DNA from: Propionibacteriaceae bacterium
GTDB lineage: Bacteria > Actinomycetota > Actinomycetes > Propionibacteriales > Propionibacteriaceae
DNA length: 24,473 bases
Assembly (NCBI GenBank): GCA_021323255.1
Contig: JAJTCL010000003.1
Coordinates: forward strand, 1 to 24,473
Direction: 5' to 3'
This document shows, piece after piece, positions 1-5,861 of this stretch (position 1 is its first letter; each line of letters begins with the position of its first letter). The notes under the pieces were generated by a model. That model was not told the origin of the DNA, searched no databases, and saw only the letters and a list, made by a program, of their open reading frames with translations. The position numbers and the translations under genes were made by a program.

Positions 1-751
1 TGATCGGTTTCCATCGAGCTTTGACGGGTTGGCCATCGTCACTTAGCACGAGCGCTCCATGGTAGATGCGCAGGCCCGCGATCCGCGGAGCGAGTAAGAG
101 CCCTCTAAGCGTGTTTCTCCGCCAGGGGACTGTACTTGTGGTAGCTATGCCGCGCGCATTAAAGCTGCGGCAGATGCTCGTTAGAGATTCACCGGCGAGA
201 ACCCGGTTCTCGGCCTCTTGGATGATCTTGGCTTCGGCAGGCCGGACAGTTACCCGGTCATCGTCAAATCCGTAGGCTCTTTTGCCACCGCCGCCGTACA
301 TGCCCTGCTCTGCGAGTTGCCGTTGCTTGCGAGATTGCCGGCGGCTCATGTCCATGCTGGACTTATTAGCAAATGCCACCATGACCCGGGCCAGGGTGCG
401 GCCATCCGCAGAACCAAGGTCAATATCACCTTGAACGGTGGCGAACACTCCAGGCCGATTGTCGTACAACTTAATTGCTCGCTCAAGATCGACGGGCTGG
501 CGGGCTAGGCGGTCAAGATCGTAAGCAACAATCCCATTTATGAGCCCGGCCTCGAGGTCTACCATCATGCGTTCGAACTCAGGCCGGATGATGTTGGTCT
601 TGTAGGCGCTCACGGAGTTGTCACAGGCGACGTAGGCAACGTCCCAGCCGCGCAGACCCGCAAGAGCACGGCAGTCTTGCTCCTGGCGCCCAACGGCCAG
701 GCCGCGTCCCTCTTGATCGTCAGACACACGGGTGTAGACAGCTACCCTCAC
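1..751 (-). CDS. Large serine recombinase (site-specific integrase), N-terminal ~250 residues, runs off the left edge
   Basis: The minus strand is open from about 751 to the window edge. The product begins with a serine resolvase/invertase domain: VAVYTRVS near the N-terminus gives the expected nucleophile Ser10 with Arg8, and DLDRLAR at about residues 78-84 is the conserved second active-site block. From about residue 155 a 'recombinase' domain follows, with YGF, a PAEAKII-type helix, a SICRSFNARGI stretch and LAPRIAGLRIYHG. Such enzymes integrate and excise phages and mobile islands. The GTG at 749-751 is chosen because it directly precedes the beta strand of the catalytic domain. The frame stays open further upstream, but there it is antisense to the Rv3235-like remnant. 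The C-terminal coiled-coil/zinc part lies outside the window. The gene is transcribed leftwards, into the presumed element. Identity is certain; the exact start is less so. Confidence 0.9.
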   Translation of the reverse strand, partial: MRVAVYTRVSDDQEGRGLAVGRQEQDCRALAGLRGWDVAYVACDNSVSAYKTNIIRPEFERMMVDLEAGLINGIVAYDLDRLARQPVDLERAIKLYDNRPGVFATVQGDIDLGSADGRTLARVMVAFANKSSMDMSRRQSRKQRQLAEQGMYGGGGKRAYGFDDDRVTVRPAEAKIIQEAENRVLAGESLTSICRSFNARGIATTSTVPWRRNTLRGLLLAPRIAGLRIYHGALVLSDDGQPVKARWKPI

Positions 752-769
752 GCGGCTAGGGTACCTTGT

Positions 770-1045
770 CAGCGGTTTGCGCAGCTCAACCGCTGGGTGG
801 TCGAGGAGGTGCTGGTAGCGATCAGCGTCTACCAGCGCCGCAGCCTGGCGCAGCATGGACGCATCGCTATCCCCACCGCAGTGCGCTCAGTCCGGGTCCA
901 GCACCCCGATCCGGAGGTGGCCGAGGTAGCCGTGCATGTCGCGATCGGGAAACGATCGGCTGCCATGGCGTTCCGGTTAGAGGCCGTGGGCGACCGCTGG
1001 CTCTGCACGGCCTTGGAGCTCGGCACTCGATGGAGTCGGCCTTGA
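770..1045 (+). pseudogene. Rv3235-family (DUF6459-like) protein, 3' remnant truncated at a recombinase junction
   Basis: The plus strand reads, from about 770, RFAQLNRWV, then a stretch with TAVRSVRV, then PEVAEVAVHV, MAFRLEAVGDRW and CTALELG just before the TGA at 1043-1045. This pattern (RSVRV, AEV, RLE, RW, TALELG) is what I recall for actinobacterial Rv3235-like proteins, which usually sit next to secA and whose function is not established. The usual N-terminal helix before the 'QLxRW' block is absent: upstream codons in this frame are simply the antisense of the recombinase start. I therefore call it a 3' fragment left by insertion of the recombinase-bearing element. Its own start, if any, is not visible. 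Family assignment rests on memory of the motif pattern. Confidence 0.65.
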
Positions 1046-1067
1046 TGCCGGTATAGCGGTGACTCAG

Positions 1068-1823
1068 CTAGCCCACGAGCGAAGATTGGATGGAGTACTG
1101 CCCGGCGTGGTACATGTGGCGGCCGAACTCAACGAACTGGCCAACATCGTCGTACGCGAGGCGGTCCACGGCCAGGCATGCCGCCGGTGTCTCCTCATCC
1201 AGGAGCTCGGCTTCCTCCTCCGTCATCAGCCGGGCAGAGATCTGCTGATGGGCGATTTTGAGATTGACGCCGAGGGACCGCAGGCAGGCATAGAGGCCCT
1301 TGCTCTGCATGTCGGCCTCGGTGATCTCGAAACGGGTCGGCAGGTAGTTCGTGAGAATCGCGAGCGGCACGTCGTCGGCCAGCCGCAGCCTTCTGATCTT
1401 GATGAATTCTGTGTCGACAACGGCTGCAGCGTCAATGACATCTCGGATGTCCTGATCGAGCGCGCCGATAGAGAATTCAAGCAGCCGGGTGCTCGGCGTC
1501 TTGCCTGCCTTGGCAATGTCCTCATTGAGACTGCTGAGCGCCTCAGTTCGCCGGAACTGTGAGCGCACGACCTGGGTGCCTACCCCCCGTTTGCGTACCA
1601 GCAGGCCCTTCTTGACCAGCTCCTGAATCGCCTGACGCGCCGTGGGCCGCGAGAGCCCGAGCCGGCTGGTGAGCGACAGCTCGTTCTCGAGGCGATCACC
1701 GGGCGCGAGAGCGCCAGTGTTGATGGCGTGCTCGATGGCCTGCGCGACCTGGTAGTAGAGGGGGACAGGTGAGTTGCGCTCGAGGGTGATGTCGAGCTCG
1801 CGCACCGGGGGCGCCTCTGTCAT
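1068..1823 (-). CDS. GntR-family transcriptional regulator, HutC type (UTRA domain)
   Basis: The 251-residue product has an N-terminal winged helix: PLYYQVAQAIEHAI, then GDRLENELSLTSRLGLSRPTARQAIQEL and the wing GLLVRKRGVGTQV. A C-terminal effector-binding UTRA domain follows, with FIKIRRLRLADDVPLAI, a YACLRSLGV block and the terminal FGRHMYHAGQYSIQ. HutC-type GntR proteins are usually repressors released by a sugar, amino sugar or amino acid derivative. The ATG at 1823 is chosen because it lies just before the first conserved segment; a TTG at 1856 would add 11 residues with no family support. The gene sits 64 nt downstream of a Gfo/Idh/MocA oxidoreductase on the same strand, so it may regulate that gene and be co-transcribed with it. 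A palindrome in the gap (1871-1888) is a candidate operator. The ligand cannot be read from sequence. Confidence 0.93.
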   Translation of the reverse strand: MTEAPPVRELDITLERNSPVPLYYQVAQAIEHAINTGALAPGDRLENELSLTSRLGLSRPTARQAIQELVKKGLLVRKRGVGTQVVRSQFRRTEALSSLNEDIAKAGKTPSTRLLEFSIGALDQDIRDVIDAAAVVDTEFIKIRRLRLADDVPLAILTNYLPTRFEITEADMQSKGLYACLRSLGVNLKIAHQQISARLMTEEEAELLDEETPAACLAVDRLAYDDVGQFVEFGRHMYHAGQYSIQSSLVG

Positions 1824-1870
1824 GCACGAAGCATAAAGGCCTGAATGGCAGTTCAATAGAGACAGGCGGG

Positions 1871-1888
1871 ATTTTGTCAGAACAAATT
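1871..1888. promoter_or_regulatory. Imperfect palindrome, candidate GntR operator
   Basis: The site reads ATTTTGTCAGAACAAATT: arms ATTTTGT and ACAAATT match at 6 of 7 positions around a 4-base centre. It is AT-rich in a GC-rich background and lies in the short gap between the oxidoreductase and the GntR gene, about 50 bases upstream of the regulator's start. Size and symmetry suit a GntR dimer, but no second copy was seen upstream of the oxidoreductase, so assignment is tentative. Confidence 0.35.
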
Positions 1889-3072
1889 CATCGAGCGAGA
1901 TTGATCCAACGGTGGCTCAGTGCTGACTCGGCCATCGCCTCAATTACTTCGGCCGCATAGAGCGCGTCCTCGACGTTTGCTCCATGCGCCTTGCCCGTTG
2001 CGATCGACTGGACGAGTTGATGGGCTTCCACGATCTTGAGGTCGTCGTAACTCATCGCGATGCCCGCGGCGGGCTGGAACCGAGCAAGATCACCGTCGCC
2101 AGGTGCCACGTAGTGAGTGAGGAAGGATGCGTTCTGGTAGTCCTGATCGAGGCACAGCTGCAATTCCCCCATCCGCCGGAAGTCCCAGGAGAGCGCGCCT
2201 CGAGAGCCGTGCACGTCGATGCCATAGCTGCACTGCTCGCCAATCGAGGCTCGGCTGGACTCCAGTATCCCGAGGGCGCCCCCGCGAAAGCGCAGCAGTG
2301 CCGCCGTGTAGTCCTCGTTCTCAACAGCGCCCATTGGGCCGCCCGGTGCGCGAGAGAAGTGGGACGCCGCGACGCTCACCTGGGGCCGCTGGGGGATGAA
2401 CGTGGCGGAGGCACAGATCAGGTCGGCTATGTCGCCCACGAGATAACGACCGAGGTCGACACCGTGGCTGGCCAGGTCGCCGAGGACCCCGGAGCCGGAC
2501 CACTCAGACATGAATCGCCAGGTCAGCGCACCTTCCGGGTGCGCGGCGTAGTCGGCAAGCAGCCTGATGCAGACGTGGTTGATTCGGCCAAGACGGCCGT
2601 CGGCGATCAGCTGCTTGGCCATTGCGACTGCCGGTACATTGCGATAGTTGAATCCGACCGCGGATTGGACCTTGTTGGCACGCACGGCATCGCTGATCGC
2701 TCGAGTCTCCGCAGCGTTGCGCCCGGCGGGCTTCTCCACCCAGAGATGTTTCCCGGCCTCGGCGGCGGCGACCGCTACCTCACGATGGATGAAATTCGGA
2801 CCGGTCACGCTTACGACCTTGATGTCGTTTCGTTCAATGAGGTCACGCCAATCCGTATAGGCCTCGCCAAACCCGAAGGTGTCGATAGCGCTGGCCAGTC
2901 GATCATCTCCTGCGTTGTCGGCCACGGCCGCTAGGGCCGGCCTCAGCGCCGCCTCGGGATAATGCTGGCGCAGCCTCGCGTACGCGCGTGCATGCGCCTG
3001 ACCCATCCACCCCCAGCCCACGATGCCGACCCTCAGGACGGGCCAGTCTTCGCCGATGTGGTTGTTCGCCAT
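1888..3072 (-). CDS. Gfo/Idh/MocA-family NAD(P)-dependent oxidoreductase
   Basis: The product has 394 residues. An N-terminal Rossmann fold opens with RVGIVGWGWMGQAHARAY (dinucleotide-binding GxGxxG-like loop). Then come the family motifs VTGPNFIHREVAVAAAEAGKHLWVEKPAG (EKP, catalytic Lys region), AVGFNYRNVPAV, and WRFMSEWSGSGVLGDLASHGVDLGRYLVG, whose GDLxxHxxD segment is typical of inositol/sugar dehydrogenases. The C-terminal alpha/beta substrate domain includes ALGILESSRAS and GSRGALSWD. Family members oxidise or reduce sugars, inositols and their derivatives; the substrate is not deducible. The start at 3072 is supported by GGAGG seven bases upstream; an alternative six codons earlier lacks such a site. 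It is divergent from a PadR gene and precedes a GntR regulator in the same direction, consistent with a small regulated catabolic operon. Confidence 0.93.
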   Translation of the reverse strand: MANNHIGEDWPVLRVGIVGWGWMGQAHARAYARLRQHYPEAALRPALAAVADNAGDDRLASAIDTFGFGEAYTDWRDLIERNDIKVVSVTGPNFIHREVAVAAAEAGKHLWVEKPAGRNAAETRAISDAVRANKVQSAVGFNYRNVPAVAMAKQLIADGRLGRINHVCIRLLADYAAHPEGALTWRFMSEWSGSGVLGDLASHGVDLGRYLVGDIADLICASATFIPQRPQVSVAASHFSRAPGGPMGAVENEDYTAALLRFRGGALGILESSRASIGEQCSYGIDVHGSRGALSWDFRRMGELQLCLDQDYQNASFLTHYVAPGDGDLARFQPAAGIAMSYDDLKIVEAHQLVQSIATGKAHGANVEDALYAAEVIEAMAESALSHRWINLAR

Positions 3073-3127
3073 TAGGGACCTCCGCTCCAATTAACGGCGT
3101 CACCATGATGGCCGCCCGCGTGGGCTT

Positions 3128-3145
3128 CCATGCCGGCGGGCATGG
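3128..3145. repeat. Perfect 7-bp inverted repeat in the divergent intergenic region
   Basis: CCATGCC and GGCATGG flank a 4-base loop between the oxidoreductase start and the PadR promoter. It could be a hairpin in the oxidoreductase leader or a regulator site. No family-specific meaning can be assigned. Confidence 0.4.
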
Positions 3146-3152
3146 GCTGGAA

Positions 3153-3181
3153 TTGCAAAAGACCATATCGCGATATATCTT
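3153..3181 (+). promoter_or_regulatory. Promoter of the PadR gene with a palindromic operator in its spacer
   Basis: A -35-like TTGCAA (3153-3158) and a -10-like TATCTT (3176-3181) are separated by 17 bases. Between and overlapping them lies the perfect 12-bp palindrome ATATCGCGATAT (3165-3176). PadR regulators commonly bind AT-rich palindromes of this kind over their own promoters, so autorepression is the obvious reading. The -10 is an imperfect match; the palindrome is the stronger signal. Confidence 0.6.
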
Positions 3182-3207
3182 GATAGAGTCGTTGAGAGGA
3201 GAAATAC

Positions 3208-3822
3208 ATGCGACACGGAACTCGACACGGAGATTTTGAGCGCCGGCGTGAGGCAGGCCGGGAGGGTGAGCCGCGCAGTAAGGCCGATCCCTGGAAGGAG
3301 CAGCAGCACCCCCACGGCCACCGCGGACGAGGGGGACGAGGCGGGCCTGGTCGTTACGGCCGCGGACGCGCCCAGCGGGGCGATGTGCGGACAGCCATCT
3401 TGTTGGTGCTAGCCGACCAGCCAATGCACGGCTACCAAATCATGCAGGCGATGGGTGATCGCACCGGGGGCGCATGGCGCCCGAGCCCGGGGGCGGTCTA
3501 TCCCACCATCGCACAGCTCGAGGACGAAGGCCTGGTGACGACTCAGGAGCAAGGTGGGCGCCGGTTGGTGACCCTGACTCCTGAGGGCAGCGCGTACCTG
3601 GAGGAGCGCAGCGCTCGGCTGGGCGACCCGTTCGCCGACTTCGCCGGGCAGCCTTCCCGGCCCGACTTGAGGGAAGGGATGCAGGAACTGCAGGCCGCAG
3701 CACGGCAGATCGTTACCAGTGGCAGTGCGGCGCAAATTGACGCAGCCGCCCAGGTGCTCGCGCAGGCGAGGCGCTCGCTGTATTTGATCCTGGCAGGGGA
3801 GCCGGACGAGGCGAGTGACTGA
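3208..3822 (+). CDS. PadR-family transcriptional regulator
   Basis: This 204-residue protein starts at ATG 3208 behind a good ribosome site (AGAGGAG, six bases upstream). The first ~55 residues are basic and rich in Gly, Arg and His (HGHRGRGGRGG-like), probably disordered. The PadR winged helix follows at about residues 57-125: QRGDVRTAILLVLADQPMHGYQIMQAM, then WRPSPGAVYPTIAQLEDEGLV and RRLVTLTPEGSAYLEE. The C-terminal helices (about 140-200) form the dimerisation arm. PadR proteins are repressors that respond to phenolics, drugs or other ligands. The upstream palindrome suggests autoregulation, and the divergent oxidoreductase is a possible second target because the two share the intergenic region. 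Convergent with the downstream membrane-protein gene. Confidence 0.93.
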   Translation: MRHGTRHGDFERRREAGREGEPRSKADPWKEQQHPHGHRGRGGRGGPGRYGRGRAQRGDVRTAILLVLADQPMHGYQIMQAMGDRTGGAWRPSPGAVYPTIAQLEDEGLVTTQEQGGRRLVTLTPEGSAYLEERSARLGDPFADFAGQPSRPDLREGMQELQAAARQIVTSGSAAQIDAAAQVLAQARRSLYLILAGEPDEASD

Positions 3823-3837
3823 GCCCTCTCAACCGGA

Positions 3838-3861
3838 GACCTGATGGCGTTCATCGAGGTC
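3838..3861. terminator. Hairpin between convergent genes, candidate bidirectional terminator
   Basis: GACCTGATG (3838-3846) pairs with CATCGAGGTC (3852-3861) in nine pairs with one bulged base and a 5-base loop. It lies just after the PadR stop and touches the stop of the convergent membrane-protein gene. There is no U tract, as is common for actinobacterial terminators. Confidence 0.45.
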
Positions 3862-5170
3862 AGGGGGAGAACAACAACACCAGGCCGGCGCAGGTGTAGC
3901 CGACCATCACCAACAGCAACGGCCACTGACCGCGGAGCGCGCGATCGGGCGGCAGCAGGGTGACGGCCTTCTCGTGTGCGCAGACGATGCCGAGCACATG
4001 ACCGCCGACAATCGCAGCCAGCTGGACCAGAGCGATCGCTGTGGGGTAGTTGAAGATCGCGGAATTCACTCCCATCTCCGCCGAGCCGAAGACATTCCAA
4101 CCGCGGCCCAGCGGGTCGGAGAAGTTGATCGCCGTGCGTTGCCCTTCGACGATGAGCAACGTCGCATAGTGGGCCACCACGTAACCCAGCACGATCGGTA
4201 GCAGGGACCCCACCATCAGCCGCGGATATGCCGCGGCTGGCCGGCCTCCATAGCGACCCATCCAGGCGGCTGCGAGGCTGAAGCTGACGAACACGATGAT
4301 GATCATCGCCAGCAGCCCGCCGGTTCCCCACATCACGGTGGGCACACTCGAGCTCTGCACGACACCGATCCACCAGCTGGTGTTGGCGAAGCTGTCGAAC
4401 GCCGTACTGCCGAGCAGTGCTGCCACCACGGCAGTCGCGCCTGGGGGAGCGTGCCAGGCGTTCAAGCCGGCCAGCGGGTTGACCAGCCGCATCTGATCAC
4501 CGACCCGCCGCCAGATCGACATCTGCGCAAGCGTGCTCGCGTAAGCCTCGAAGGGATCCGCCGCGCCGATCCAACGCTGGCCGAACACGATCGCCCCCAG
4601 CACCAAGATCACTAACCAGGCGAGTGCCCACAGCCGCAGCACCGCAAGTGTGGTCCGGTCTGGCTGGACCAGCTCGAGCCAGGCGAATCCGAAGATGCCG
4701 GCTGCCGCCGGCCACACGCCAACCTTGGCTGACAGGGCAACAAGACCTTGCCCCGGGTCGACGCGCGCCAGCGCACAGAGCCCGCGGTGGATGGTCCGCA
4801 GCGGGTTGGTTGCCCGCCAGAACTGTCCGAGGAGCAGTGAGATGGGGACCAGTCCGACCCACATCCAGACATAGACGAAGCCGAAGGCCGGGTTGGTGAG
4901 CAGGTCCTGGCCGGCTAACAGCGCGAGGAGGGCCCAGACATACGCGGCAAGGACCACCACCCGGGCGACCAGCCGGGTGACCGGATAGTCCACGATGGCG
5001 GTCAGCCGCGGCATCGGACGTCCGCCCACCCGGTCGAAGCGCGGCGCGCGCCAGGCAAAGATCAAGATGACGAAGGAGATCGTCAAGGCCAGCACCGCGC
5101 CGATGACAACGAAGGAGAACGGCAGCGGGAGGTCGTGCCGGGAGGCGATCCCGTGCAGCGGTACCAACAT
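3860..5170 (-). CDS. Polytopic membrane protein, 'fenitrothion hydrolase'-annotated family
   Basis: The 436-residue product has about nine to eleven hydrophobic segments. The N-terminal signature PLHGIASRHDLPLP is followed by a first helix, then an RFDRVGGRP loop. Other conserved-looking segments are FWRATNPLRTIHRG, GQRWIGAADPFEAYASTLAQMS, GWNVFGSAEMGVNSAIFNYP and GGHVLGIVCAHEKAV near the C-terminus. I recognise this as the family often labelled fenitrothion hydrolase in actinobacterial genomes after a two-component membrane enzyme of a Burkholderia isolate. That substrate is unlikely to be the native role here. Histidines in the N-terminal HG and C-terminal GGH/AHE segments could bind a metal (inference). 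It lies 17 nt downstream of a cupredoxin-like lipoprotein on the same strand, so the two are probably co-transcribed and work together at the membrane. Confidence 0.75.
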   Translation of the reverse strand: MLVPLHGIASRHDLPLPFSFVVIGAVLALTISFVILIFAWRAPRFDRVGGRPMPRLTAIVDYPVTRLVARVVVLAAYVWALLALLAGQDLLTNPAFGFVYVWMWVGLVPISLLLGQFWRATNPLRTIHRGLCALARVDPGQGLVALSAKVGVWPAAAGIFGFAWLELVQPDRTTLAVLRLWALAWLVILVLGAIVFGQRWIGAADPFEAYASTLAQMSIWRRVGDQMRLVNPLAGLNAWHAPPGATAVVAALLGSTAFDSFANTSWWIGVVQSSSVPTVMWGTGGLLAMIIIVFVSFSLAAAWMGRYGGRPAAAYPRLMVGSLLPIVLGYVVAHYATLLIVEGQRTAINFSDPLGRGWNVFGSAEMGVNSAIFNYPTAIALVQLAAIVGGHVLGIVCAHEKAVTLLPPDRALRGQWPLLLVMVGYTCAGLVLLFSP

Positions 5171-5187
5171 GAAGTGACTGCGCCGAG

Positions 5188-5646
5188 CTAGCGCGCGTTC
5201 AAGATCACGATGGTCTTCTCGAGATGGTGAGACTCCACTTCGAAGCTGCCCCGGCTGTCAAGGGTGAACGATCCCTTGGCCGGCTTGCCGGCCGGCACCG
5301 CCAGCTCATAGTCCTTCTCACCAAGGTGTGCATGGATCTCATCGGCGGTATCACTCATCACGTTCAAGATCACCTTTTGGCCCACCCGTACGTCGATCTT
5401 GTTTCCGTTCGGGACCGTCTTACCGCCGGCGATCTCGATGTTGATGGTCAGTGCGTACTCAGCATTGAGCGATGGCGACTGCGCCGGAACCGAGGTTGAT
5501 GACGTCGCCGGTGGGGACGGTTCGCTGGGACCGCTGAGGGTCGCAGCTGGGCTTGCGGACGCCTCGGGTTCGGGGTTGCTGGTACAGCCATTCAGCAGCA
5601 GGCCGAGTGCCACCGCGCCCCCGATCACTGCACTTCTCGCCGGCAT
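5188..5646 (-). CDS. Lipoprotein with a cupredoxin-like domain
   Basis: The ATG at 5646 is preceded by a purine-rich ribosome site (GGGAGAGGG). The 152-residue product has a lipoprotein signal peptide, SAVIGGAVALGLLLNGC, with a lipobox at LLNGC. A Pro/Ser/Thr-rich linker to about residue 65 follows, then a beta-rich domain with DVRVGQKVILNVMSDTADE, IHAHLGEKDYELAV and GSFEVESHHLEKTIVIL. The pattern 'SDxxDExHxHxx...GxFEVExH' is that of a small cupredoxin-like domain found in many actinobacterial lipoproteins; the HAH and HH pairs are candidate metal ligands, and there is no Cys in the domain. It should be tethered outside the membrane. It is the first gene of a two-gene unit with the polytopic membrane protein, and may present a metal or small ligand to it (inference). 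Confidence 0.8.
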   Translation of the reverse strand: MPARSAVIGGAVALGLLLNGCTSNPEPEASASPAATLSGPSEPSPPATSSTSVPAQSPSLNAEYALTINIEIAGGKTVPNGNKIDVRVGQKVILNVMSDTADEIHAHLGEKDYELAVPAGKPAKGSFTLDSRGSFEVESHHLEKTIVILNAR

Positions 5647-5861
5647 GCTCGTGTCCCTCTCCCTCAACTGTTGGGTGCTCGTGGCGCCGCCCAGGCCATG
5701 CACTCCCCGGCGGCCTCCGTCGTGCCATGATCCATCCATCCTCCACGAAGCGCGTCATGACGGGGTTCCGTGTGAGGGGGATACGCACTTGGCTGACTGG
5801 CCGTGGCTTCGGCGGTAGTACCGTAATTGCTCCGGGGATTGGCACCAGCAGGGAGGTTCCC

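Noticed and set aside
1984..2934. 316-codon plus-strand open frame
   Set aside because: Fully antisense to the well-supported Gfo/Idh/MocA gene; protein is low in family-like motifs and typical of GC-rich shadow frames.
5553..5861. N-terminal extension of the acyltransferase
   Set aside because: Overlaps the divergent lipoprotein gene; the ATG at 5862 has a strong ribosome site and the family's normal start.
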